A stretch of 64,000 nucleotides of DNA from positions 930,001 through 994,000 of the forward strand of contig NZ_SNWR01000001.1 in assembly GCF_004362215.1 (NCBI RefSeq), in the 5' to 3' direction. Source of the DNA: Paractinoplanes brasiliensis. Its GTDB lineage: Bacteria > Actinomycetota > Actinomycetes > Mycobacteriales > Micromonosporaceae. The position numbers were made by a program, and so were the translations under genes. Shown here in pieces: positions 7,046-15,047 of the stretch (position 1 is its first letter; every line of letters starts with the position of its first letter). The notes below the pieces were generated by a model. That model was not told the DNA's origin and made no database searches. It was given only the letters and a program-made list of their open reading frames with translations.

Positions 7046-9934
7046 GTGGTTGCAGGCGATGGCGAAGCCATCTCGATCTCGTTCAGCGTGCTCGGTCCGG
7101 TGCAGGTCCGATGGCAGGGTCGTGAGCTCAACCTGGGTCCTCGGCAACAGCGGCTCATCCTGGCCTTGTTGCTGGCCGCGGCGGGTCGGCCGGTCAGCCT
7201 GAGCAGCATCGTCGAGGTCCTGTGGGGCCAGGACCCACCCTCGAGCGCGGTGAACGTCGTCCACCGCTACATCGGCGCCCTGCGCCGCCTGCTCGAGCCG
7301 GGCCTGCCGGCCCGTTCGGCCGGCCGTTGGCTTCGGGGCGACGCCAGCGGCTACCGGATGATGCTCCAGGCCGATCAGCTCGACCTGCTCAGCATGCGGG
7401 CGCGGGCCGCCCAGGCGCGATCGGCGGCGGAGTCCGGACACGAGGCCGAGGCTTTGTCGCTGTTCCAGGACGCGCTCGCCCTCTGGCGAGGCCCCTGCGC
7501 GGGCGCGAGCGAACTCGGAGCGTCCGAACACCTGGCCTTCACCACCATCGACCACGAGTGCGCCGACTTGGCTCGCGCAGCGGCCGACCTCGGACTTCGA
7601 CAGAACAACATCAAGGGCGTGCTACCCGTGCTGCGTCGCATGGCGGAGCTGCGGCCCTGGGATGAGGCGCTGCAAGCACGACTGCTTCTCGCCCTGTCCG
7701 CCGACGGCCACCAGGCCGCGGCGATCATGCTGTACCAGGATGTGCGCCACCGGCTCGCCGAGGACTTCGGCGTGGATCCGGGCGACGAGTTCAAAACGGC
7801 CTACCAGCTCGTGCTCCGAGCGAACGACACCCCTTCCGTAGCGCTGGACAAGACCACCGATCCAGTACGGACCAGCCCCGCCGGACCGGGCCCGAAGCCG
7901 TGGACGGCTGACGTGCCGCCTGCTCAGCTCCCAGCCGACCTCCCCCACTTCACCGGGCGCGACGAGGCCTGGAACCAGGCCCTCAACCTCATCGATCAGG
8001 AGGTCACGGCTCACGAAGCCTCCCCGGTGCTGTCGATCGACGGTATGCCCGGCATCGGCAAAACCACCCTGGCCATCCACCTGGCCCACCAACTCGCCCC
8101 CCACTACCCCGACGGCCAGCTCTACGTCGACCTGCACGGCTTCGACCCCGAACCCTCAATCATGCCACCGGCCGAAGCCCTCCAAGGCTTCCTCAACGCC
8201 CTCGGCATCCCCGACTCCGACATCCCCGCCACCGACTTCGCCCGCGCCGGCCTCTACCGCTCCGTCCTGGCCCGCCGACGCATCCTCATCGTGATCGACA
8301 ACGCCCGCAGCGCCGACCAAGTACGCCCCCTGATACCCGGCACACCCGGCTGCCTCGTCCTGATCACCAGCCGGCTACGCCTCACCGCCCTGGCCACCAC
8401 CCACAACGCCCACCTCCTCACCCTCGACGTACTGCCCCTCGACGAAGCCCGCAACTTCCTCACCACCCGGATCGGCGCCACCCGCACCACAGCCGACCCC
8501 ACCGCCGTCGACGAAATCATCAAACGCTGCGGCCGCCTCCCCCTCGCCCTGGCCATCGTCGCCGGACGCGCACAGACCCACCCCGACCATCAACTCAGCG
8601 ACATCGCCCACGAACTGCGCACCACCCACGGAAGCCTCGACGGATTCCTCGGCGACGACCTGGACAACAACATCCGAGCCGTCTTCTCCTGGTCATACCG
8701 ACTACTCAGCCCCGACGCCGCCCGCCTCTTCCGACTCCTCGCCCTCCAAATCGGACCCGACCTCACCATCCCCGCCATCGCCAGCCTCACCGCAACCCCA
8801 CCCCACCAAGCCCGACAACTCACCGGCGAACTCATACGCACCGGCCTACTCTCCGAACACACACCAAACCGATTCACCACCCACGACCTCACCCGCGCCT
8901 ACGCCCAAGAACTAGTCAACCAACACGAAAACCAACACAACCGCCAACAGGCCACCCACCGCCTCACCGACCACTACCAACGAACCGCCTACGAAGCCAA
9001 CCTCAGACTGAGCCCCGCTGTCGGCATCGACCCACCCGAGGTGACCGGCGCGGTCGTCGTCACGGAGGTAGACACTCCTACGGCGGCCACGGCGTGGTTC
9101 ACCGCGAACTGGCCGGCGCTCAAGGCTGTGGTCCAGCACAAGCTCGACGAGGGCGACGCCACTGCGGCGTGGCAGCTGGTCCTCAGCCTGATGGAGTTCT
9201 GTCAGAGCGAAGACTCGGCGCACGATTGGGCCGCCCTGACTCGCGCGTGTCTGCATACGGCCGCCCGGGCCGGCGACGAATTCGGCCGTGCCCACATGTC
9301 GCGTGGCCTGGCCGGCGCCCTGCACCTACTGGGCGACCTTGACGCCGCCGAGCGTCACCTGGACGAAGCTCTGGAGCTGTTCAGCCAGCTCGGATGTCTG
9401 GCGGAGCAGTCGGTGGCGTACCGCAATCGTGGAATGATCAGCCTCGCCCGGAAGGACTACCCCACCACCATCACGTACCTGGAACGTGCCCTGCGTATGG
9501 CGAAGCGGATCGAGAACCCAGAAGAGCAGGTGCGCGACTCGCTCCTGCTGGGCTCGGTCTACACCGAGATGGACCAGCTCGACAAGGCGTTCGAGCTGCT
9601 TCATCAGGGGCTGCTGATCGCCCTGGAAAACGACGATCTCAAGGGTCTGGCCGGATGCCACTGGGTGCTGGCCGAGTATCACCACGCCGCCGGAGACCCC
9701 GTTGCTTCACTGGCCGAATGGAGGCTGGCATTCGAGAACTTCCGGCGCGTCGGATCCCTGAGCAACGCCGTCGCCTGCCTCATCAGCGTCGGCGACACCG
9801 CCTTGGCGTTGGGCGATCGGGCCGGCGCCCGGGCAGCCTGGCAGGAAGGACTCGACCTGCTTGACCTACTCGACCGGCGACGCCTGCCGCAGACAGCCGT
9901 CGTGGAGGCCCGGTTGGCCGGTCTGGACCGGTAG
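7046..9934 (+). CDS. SARP/AfsR-family regulator: BTAD, NB-ARC ATPase, TPR
   Basis: Large transcriptional activator of secondary-metabolism type. The N-terminus (FSVLGPVQVRW onward) is an OmpR-like DNA-binding domain followed by a bacterial transcriptional activation domain to about residue 260. A central NB-ARC ATPase has P-loop GMPGIGKTTLA and Walker B RRILIVIDNA. The C-terminal third is TPR-like helices ending GDTALALGDRAGARAAW. The frame is open from 6977, but GTG at 7046 is preferred because GGGAG sits 10 bases ahead of it. From about 8040 to 9010 the coding strand is strikingly poor in G (7 G in 8881-8940 against 21 in 9061-9120), so the ATPase domain looks acquired. It may control the prenyl operon 2 kb downstream. 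Confidence 0.9.
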   Translation: MVAGDGEAISISFSVLGPVQVRWQGRELNLGPRQQRLILALLLAAAGRPVSLSSIVEVLWGQDPPSSAVNVVHRYIGALRRLLEPGLPARSAGRWLRGDASGYRMMLQADQLDLLSMRARAAQARSAAESGHEAEALSLFQDALALWRGPCAGASELGASEHLAFTTIDHECADLARAAADLGLRQNNIKGVLPVLRRMAELRPWDEALQARLLLALSADGHQAAAIMLYQDVRHRLAEDFGVDPGDEFKTAYQLVLRANDTPSVALDKTTDPVRTSPAGPGPKPWTADVPPAQLPADLPHFTGRDEAWNQALNLIDQEVTAHEASPVLSIDGMPGIGKTTLAIHLAHQLAPHYPDGQLYVDLHGFDPEPSIMPPAEALQGFLNALGIPDSDIPATDFARAGLYRSVLARRRILIVIDNARSADQVRPLIPGTPGCLVLITSRLRLTALATTHNAHLLTLDVLPLDEARNFLTTRIGATRTTADPTAVDEIIKRCGRLPLALAIVAGRAQTHPDHQLSDIAHELRTTHGSLDGFLGDDLDNNIRAVFSWSYRLLSPDAARLFRLLALQIGPDLTIPAIASLTATPPHQARQLTGELIRTGLLSEHTPNRFTTHDLTRAYAQELVNQHENQHNRQQATHRLTDHYQRTAYEANLRLSPAVGIDPPEVTGAVVVTEVDTPTAATAWFTANWPALKAVVQHKLDEGDATAAWQLVLSLMEFCQSEDSAHDWAALTRACLHTAARAGDEFGRAHMSRGLAGALHLLGDLDAAERHLDEALELFSQLGCLAEQSVAYRNRGMISLARKDYPTTITYLERALRMAKRIENPEEQVRDSLLLGSVYTEMDQLDKAFELLHQGLLIALENDDLKGLAGCHWVLAEYHHAAGDPVASLAEWRLAFENFRRVGSLSNAVACLISVGDTALALGDRAGARAAWQEGLDLLDLLDRRRLPQTAVVEARLAGLDR

Positions 9935-9941
9935 CCGTACC

Positions 9942-10973
9942 TCATCGAAGCTCGAGATCAGCCACCTCCGCGAACCCCTGATCGAGCTGCACGTGGGACG
10001 AGGCGACGCCCTCATTCCACTGCGGCAGGCGTGACTCGAGCTCGGCCCGCGCCCCACTCTCGGCGTCGACATAGAAGTGCAGCGTGCGCTCGCCCTTGAA
10101 GGTGGTGTGCGCGACCATTACGCCGTCGCCCTCGACGGCCGCGCACAACCCATCCGTGAACTGAGTCAGCGCGGCCGAGGATTCACCGAGTGGCAGATTT
10201 TCGCTGTCGTACTGCTGGTAGGGAAGCCGAACCGCGACGTACAGGTCGAACCGGGGCCAGCGCACCGAACGCAGCGGCGGCGCGGCGGTGACCAGCGCGG
10301 CCGCGCCGCCCCACTCCGTCCGGCGGTGCTCCCAGTGGTCGAAGCTTTCGGCCCGGGCTCGGACGGCCTCGCTGAGCTCGACCGGCGTGCGGGGATCGGC
10401 CGGCTCGACCCCGCTCCAGGTGATGTCGTCAATCCAGATGTCAACGTCGTCCTCACCGAGGGCCAGTTCGATCAGGTTGTATGCGACGTCTTCCTGGACC
10501 TTGTCCGGCAGGCTCGAGAAGGCCGGGTGGTGGACGACGACGTCGCTCAGCCGGCCCTCCTCCTTGGCGGTGAGCCCGAACCGTACGGCAGTCAGGTCGA
10601 AGGTGTGTCCCCGGAACTCCCGGCTGGACTCGAAGGCTGCGAGTTCGGCGACAACGCGGACGCACCGATAGGACCACGTCTCGTCGGGCTCGGGAGCGGC
10701 CGCCAACCATCGCTCCGCCACCCCCCGGCAGGTGTCCGGCCAGTTGGGCGTGACGATCAGTACATACGCCGAGGTGGTGCCCGGAACGATATGGCAGTCC
10801 AGATCGGCGTCAACGACCCGGGCCCGGCAAGCGACGTCCTGGACCGCGTGGGTCACCCGACCGGCGCCGGCCGTTCGTGCCACGTCGTCACGGGCGGATG
10901 CCCACCATTGCCAGAACTCGGCGATCGTCTCGGCTTCCGGCTTCGGTTTCCTACGGAACAGCTTCAGAACCAT
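9942..10973 (-). CDS. DUF695-like hypothetical protein
   Basis: 343 residues, no signal peptide or membrane segment. The N-terminus has EFWQWWASARDDVA and the C-terminus has VAHTTFKGERTLHFYVD, both typical of actinobacterial DUF695-containing proteins whose function I do not know. The ATG at 10973 begins MVLKLFRRKPK; in-frame starts further upstream read into sequence without family features. It ends 7 bp from the stop of the SARP gene and separates it from a TPR remnant on the plus strand, so it may have been inserted between two SARP-type genes. Confidence 0.6.
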   Translation of the reverse strand: MVLKLFRRKPKPEAETIAEFWQWWASARDDVARTAGAGRVTHAVQDVACRARVVDADLDCHIVPGTTSAYVLIVTPNWPDTCRGVAERWLAAAPEPDETWSYRCVRVVAELAAFESSREFRGHTFDLTAVRFGLTAKEEGRLSDVVVHHPAFSSLPDKVQEDVAYNLIELALGEDDVDIWIDDITWSGVEPADPRTPVELSEAVRARAESFDHWEHRRTEWGGAAALVTAAPPLRSVRWPRFDLYVAVRLPYQQYDSENLPLGESSAALTQFTDGLCAAVEGDGVMVAHTTFKGERTLHFYVDAESGARAELESRLPQWNEGVASSHVQLDQGFAEVADLELR

Positions 10974-11084
10974 GGCTACGCAGCGTAATCCGCGTCGCGT
11001 CCAGCGTCCGCGTAGAGAGCTGGTTGCCTGCGCAACAAAAATCGACCTCAGTCGATATCGACAAGATAAAGCACGATCGATTGG

Positions 11085-11516
11085 CGGGAAGAAGCCGAGT
11101 GCCTGACTTTCATCGGCGACGTCCACCTCGAGCTCGGCCGGTTCGACGAGGCGCTCAGCCGCTTCGACCAAGCCTTGCAGATCACTCAGGAGCACGACGA
11201 CTCGTTCCTGTACGGTCTCCACGATTGGTCGATGGCCGACTACTACGAAGCCACCGGCGATCTGATTGCCTCGCTGTCCCGGCGACAGCGGGCGCTCGAC
11301 TCCCTCCAGCAACTCGGGTGGCTCGTGAGCGTCATCGACACCCAGATCGCTCTGGGCGACACCGCCTTGGCCCTGGGCGATCGGGCACAGGCCCAGGCAG
11401 CCTGGCACGAGGCGCTGCGGCTGATCGGCCAGCGCCGCCTGCCCCAGACCGCCCAGGCGCAGACCCGGCTGGCCCGCCTCGATCAGGAGGTCGAACTCGA
11501 CGCAGCGCGATCGTGA
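11085..11516 (+). pseudogene. C-terminal TPR remnant of a second SARP/AfsR-type regulator
   Basis: An open frame from about 11094 reads CLTFIGDVHLELGRFDEALS and ends with IALGDTALALGDRAQAQAAW and RLPQTAQAQTRLARLD. These match, in order, the last 140 residues of the intact regulator at 7046-9934 (GDTALALGDRAGARAAW, RRLPQTAVVEARLAGLD). There is no DNA-binding or ATPase part upstream. It could still be read from the GTG/ATG codons inside it, but I regard it as the tail of a lost paralogue. Confidence 0.7.
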
Positions 11517-11612
11517 TCAGACCGTGGCCGCCATATGCCCCTGACCGCCGCGCCGACCGTCCCAGCAAGTCCGTTCCGGCTCGGCCCGTCCAACCTGCAC
11601 AACCCGGCACCG

Positions 11613-11631
11613 GCACAGGTCATGCCTGTGC
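11613..11631. promoter_or_regulatory. Inverted repeat 90 bp upstream of the prenyl operon
   Basis: Perfect 7-bp arms GCACAGG / CCTGTGC around a 5-base spacer, between the TPR remnant and the chorismate-lyase start at 11722. The size and position suit a regulator-binding site; it could also be a weak terminator for the upstream remnant. Confidence 0.35.
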
Positions 11632-11721
11632 GTGAGATCTCCGCGCCCCGTGCGAATGAACTTCTCAGGCTTCCAGGCGTCATGCAGGGAGGACCGTACG
11701 CCGACCAAGGGAGGCCGAGAA

Positions 11722-12266
11722 GTGGATCTCGCGCAGTTGTTACTCGAACCCTCACGGCTGGCGACCGAAAGCCTGGCCCAACGGCATGGTGAGAACATCG
11801 CCGCGCCCTGACCGAACGAACGACGGCCTCCTGGGATGAGGCGGCTCCGCACCGGACCGCGTCCGAAGCTCGGCTGTCTCCGCTCGATCTGGCCGAACTT
11901 CTCGGGTTGTCGCGACCTACGACGATCCAGCACCGATCTGTGCGGCTGAGCACCTCACGGGGAACGGTGGGCGTTGCTTACTCCGCAGTCGTCCTCGACC
12001 GGCTCAACGAGCAGGAGCGTGAGCGGCTGACGAAAACCGCCGAATCGCTCGGCCGCATTCTGCAGCCGGGCGGCTTGCGCCGGAAGACCCTTTCGCTCCA
12101 CCTTCACGACCACGCCGCTCCGGATTTCATCAAGACCCGGACGCTGTTGTGCCGCGGAGGGGTCGCCTTGGCCTACGTGCACGAGACGCTCTCCTCGCAG
12201 CCGATGAGGAACGACGCATGTACGTCCGAAGACGCCGCGAACCGTAACGGGGTGTCATCGCGATGA
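11722..12266 (+). pseudogene. UbiC-like chorismate pyruvate-lyase, interrupted by one frameshift
   Basis: Would convert chorismate to 4-hydroxybenzoate and pyruvate. GTG at 11722 follows a strong AGGGAGG site and reads VDLAQLLLEPSRLATESLAQ, like the LLLEDS start of UbiC. It meets TGA at 11809, but the next frame continues the protein to 12266. Adding one base in the CCC run near 11805-11808 joins them into 181 residues, the right length for UbiC/XimC-type enzymes. The C-terminal part shows SLGRIL, the arginine of QHRSVRL (UbiC Arg76 by eye) and the glutamate of YVHETL (UbiC Glu155). Its TGA overlaps the prenyltransferase ATG. Either a real lesion or a sequencing slip in a C run. Confidence 0.65.
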
Positions 12267-13213
12267 CCGGTCAGAACGTCGATGCGCGCCGCGCCCAGCA
12301 ACGACCTCGTTATCTTCCTCCGCCCTCCGGAACGGTGGCGACAGCTGTCGTCTCCCACATGCCCGCCAGGGTTCAGCCCTATCTGCGACTGATGCGTCTG
12401 CAAGGGCCCATCGGAACCTGGCTCTTCGTGCTCCCCGGCTGGTGGGCGTTGAGCCTGGCGGCCGAGGGTTTGCCCAACCTCGGCGACTTCGTCTTGTTCG
12501 GGGTGGCCGCGCTTCTCATGCGGGGCTCGGCCTGCGCGGTCAACGACGTCGTCGACCGCAAGTTCGATGCTCAAGTCACTCGCACTGCCTCACGGCCGGT
12601 CGCCTCCGGGGCGGTGAGCGTCGCCGACGCCCTGGCCTTCGCGGTAGCTCAGGCCGTGGCGTCACTCGCGCTGTTCTGGTGGGCCAGCGCGACGGCCGCC
12701 CTCATCGTTGCTCTGTGCCTTCCCACCTACCTCGTCTATCCGTTCATGAAGAGGATCATGCCTCTTCCTCAGGCCTGGCTCGGCCTGTGTTTCAACACCC
12801 TCGTTTTCGCGGGCTGGGCGGCCGTCACCGGGACGATCGGCGCACCCGCCGTTCTCTTGTGGGCTGCCGGCGTCTTCTGGACGCTTGGCTACGACACCAT
12901 CTACGGCCACCAGGACCGCGAGGACGACCGCAGGATCGGGGTCAAATCCACCTCTCTTCTGTTCGGCCGGGCTACAGCCGGGTGGGTGGCCGTGTTCTAT
13001 GTTCTCGCGCTGGCCGGCCTGGTGGGCGCGGGCCTGCGGGCCGAGGTCCACTGGCCTTTCTTCGTTCTCCTGACTGTCGCCGCCGCTCACCTGATCTGGC
13101 AGGTAGCCACCCTGGACATCGACGACCCTGAGCGCTGCCGGCTGCTGTTCGTCGCCAACCGCGTCACTGGCGGCCTCATCCTGCTGGCCACCATTGCGGG
13201 ACACTGGGGATGA
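12263..13213 (+). CDS. UbiA-family aromatic prenyltransferase (4-hydroxybenzoate type)
   Basis: Membrane enzyme predicted to attach a prenyl chain to position 3 of 4-hydroxybenzoate. 316 residues with about eight or nine hydrophobic helices. The first Asp-rich motif is NDVVDRKFDAQV followed by TRTASRPVASG, and the second is DTIYGHQDREDDRRIGVKST; these are the Mg-diphosphate sites of UbiA. The closest pattern is bacterial UbiA/4HB polyprenyl or geranyl transferases. Start ATG at 12263 overlaps the lyase stop; end overlaps the isomerase start. Pairing with a chorismate lyase argues that the acceptor is 4-hydroxybenzoate and not homogentisate or a menaquinone precursor. Chain length cannot be told. 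Confidence 0.9.
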   Translation: MTGQNVDARRAQQRPRYLPPPSGTVATAVVSHMPARVQPYLRLMRLQGPIGTWLFVLPGWWALSLAAEGLPNLGDFVLFGVAALLMRGSACAVNDVVDRKFDAQVTRTASRPVASGAVSVADALAFAVAQAVASLALFWWASATAALIVALCLPTYLVYPFMKRIMPLPQAWLGLCFNTLVFAGWAAVTGTIGAPAVLLWAAGVFWTLGYDTIYGHQDREDDRRIGVKSTSLLFGRATAGWVAVFYVLALAGLVGAGLRAEVHWPFFVLLTVAAAHLIWQVATLDIDDPERCRLLFVANRVTGGLILLATIAGHWG

Positions 13214-13860
13214 CCACCGATCGGACCGTCCACCGGTCTACCGACGCTTCCGGAATCGACCGTTCCATGTCCCCGGATTCACTCACATCCATCGAACTGG
13301 AACTCGTCGACGAGCAGGGCAACACCGTCGGCACGGCGGAGAAGATGTACGCCCATCAAGCTCCCGGCCACCTTCACCGCGCCTTCTCCGTGTTCCTCTT
13401 CGACCCCGGCCAACGGATGCTGCTGCAACGTCGAGCACTGACCAAATACCACTCGCCCGGCGTCTGGTCGAACTCATGCTGCGGTCACCCCCATGTCGGC
13501 GGGTCGCCTCTGGAGGCTGCCGGCCGTCGCGTCACCGAAGAGCTCGGAACTGACCCGGAGACCCTGACCGCGGCCGGCACGGTCCGCTACCGGCATCCGG
13601 ACGAAGCCACCGGCCTCGTGGAGCACGAGTTCAACCACCTCTTCGTCGGAACGCTCAGCGCGGCCGTACGTCCGGACCCGGCCGAGGTCGCTGAGGTGGC
13701 CTTCGTCGATCCGCCAGAACTGGCCGGCCGGCTCGCCCAGGACCCGTTCTCGGCGTGGTTCCGAACCGTGCTGCTTGCGGCACAGCCCTCCATTGAGACC
13801 GTGACCGGCATCTCCTGGGAACAGCCGGCAACCGCACGACGGACGAAGGAACCCCGATGA
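13210..13860 (+). CDS. idi: Isopentenyl-diphosphate delta-isomerase, type I (Nudix)
   Basis: Interconverts IPP and DMAPP, supplying the allylic starter for the prenyl chain. 216 residues; core features of type I enzymes are present: HRAFSVFLFD, the active-site cysteine stretch SNSCCGHPHVGG, the Nudix-like EAAGRRVTEELG, and VEHEFNHLFVG with the metal-binding glutamates. An N-terminal extension of about 20 residues precedes SLTSIELELVDE; ATG at 13267 is an alternative start, but ATG at 13210 gives the same 4-bp overlap seen throughout this operon. Its presence inside the operon shows the cluster raises its own isoprenoid supply. Confidence 0.93.
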   Translation: MTTDRTVHRSTDASGIDRSMSPDSLTSIELELVDEQGNTVGTAEKMYAHQAPGHLHRAFSVFLFDPGQRMLLQRRALTKYHSPGVWSNSCCGHPHVGGSPLEAAGRRVTEELGTDPETLTAAGTVRYRHPDEATGLVEHEFNHLFVGTLSAAVRPDPAEVAEVAFVDPPELAGRLAQDPFSAWFRTVLLAAQPSIETVTGISWEQPATARRTKEPR

Positions 13861-15047
13861 GGCATGTTCGAGTCAACGTTGGCATCGTGGGCGCTGGTCC
13901 CGCCGGACTGGCACTGGCCAATGTGCTGCGTCAGCACGGCATCAGCACCATTGTCGTGGAGAAGGACTCACGTGAGACCGTGGAGACCACGCCTCGCGCC
14001 GGACTGATCGAGCAGCGGACGGTCACCTTCCTCGAGCGCGCCGAACTCGCCACCGGGCTGCTCACAAACGCCATGCGCACCGGCAGCTGTACCTTCATCC
14101 ACCAAGGAGAAGCGTTCTCGGTTCCCTACGCCGATCTGGCGGAGGGCCGGAAGCACTACATCTATCCTCAGCAGTTTCTGGTCCGCGACCTCATCGCCAT
14201 CCATGGAGGCGCCGGAGGGGACATCCTGTTCTCGCACGAAGTCACCCAGATCGACGGAGGTGACGCCACCGAGCCGGCAACGATGGTGGCCCGCTCCACG
14301 AAAGGCGCCGAATCCGTGGAGATTCGCTGCGACTTCATTGCCGCCGCGGACGGCAGCGACAGCATCGCTCATCGAGCCGTCCCGGAGTCGATCCGGATGC
14401 CCCTGCGCCACCAGCACCCATTCCGGTGGCTGGCTCTGCTCGCGGATGTCCCACCGTTCGTCCCCGAGATCGTCTACGGGATGCATCCCATCCATGGGGC
14501 CGCTCAAATGCCCCGCACGGCCACCGTCAGCCGGTTCTACTTGCAGATCCAGGCCGGGGAGACTGTCAACGACTGGAACGACGATCGTATTTGGGCGGCC
14601 CTGCGCGACGTCCTGGTGGTCAAGGGCCACCCCGTCACCACCGGCACCATCACCGAGAAGGCGATCATCGGCCGGTCGGATCACGTCTCGCGGACCATGC
14701 AGCACGGGCGGATCTTCCTGCTGGGCGATGCCGCCCACACGATCTCCCTGGCCGGCGGCAAAGGCATGAATCTCGCCGTTGCCGACGCCGAGGTCCTAGG
14801 CGCAGCGATGGCTCGCTACTACGACCGGGACGACGAGCAGCCGCTCGAGAACTACACCAGGGAGCGGCAACCAAAAATCTGGAAGGCCGTGCTCTTCTCG
14901 CACTGGCTGATCAACCTCCTGCACAGCACAGCCGGTGACGCGGCGGCGTCGGCCTTCTCGAACGAGTTGCGCCTGGCCACGATCAGGGAACTGCGCTCTC
15001 AGGGTCCTGTTGCCCGGATGTTCGCCGAGGAATACGCCGGCGAATAG
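13857..15047 (+). CDS. p-Hydroxybenzoate-hydroxylase-like FAD monooxygenase
   Basis: 396-residue class A flavoprotein monooxygenase of the PobA type: GAGPAGLALA near residue 9, the DG-type motif AAADGSDS, and GDAAHTISLAGGKGMNLA. By eye against PobA, the substrate-side Tyr201 (VYGMHP), Arg214 and Tyr222 (PRTATVSRFY) are kept, while Ser212 becomes Met, the PP of VPPTGAKG is lost and the Tyr385 region differs. This suggests a related but larger substrate, such as the prenylated 4-hydroxybenzoate made by the upstream genes, hydroxylated either ortho or at C1 with loss of CO2. ATG overlaps the idi stop by 4 bp. It converges with a FAD gene, overlapping by 49 bp. Confidence 0.85.
   Translation: MRHVRVNVGIVGAGPAGLALANVLRQHGISTIVVEKDSRETVETTPRAGLIEQRTVTFLERAELATGLLTNAMRTGSCTFIHQGEAFSVPYADLAEGRKHYIYPQQFLVRDLIAIHGGAGGDILFSHEVTQIDGGDATEPATMVARSTKGAESVEIRCDFIAAADGSDSIAHRAVPESIRMPLRHQHPFRWLALLADVPPFVPEIVYGMHPIHGAAQMPRTATVSRFYLQIQAGETVNDWNDDRIWAALRDVLVVKGHPVTTGTITEKAIIGRSDHVSRTMQHGRIFLLGDAAHTISLAGGKGMNLAVADAEVLGAAMARYYDRDDEQPLENYTRERQPKIWKAVLFSHWLINLLHSTAGDAAASAFSNELRLATIRELRSQGPVARMFAEEYAGE

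Noticed and set aside
11052..11061. TCGATATCGA palindromes at 11052 and 19245 as a shared operator
   Set aside because: Ten-base palindromes of this composition occur by chance, and only the second lies in a clear promoter region.
11800..11812. Programmed -1 frameshift in the chorismate lyase
   Set aside because: CCC-TGA is not a standard slippery heptamer and no pseudoknot is evident; a one-base loss or read error is more likely.
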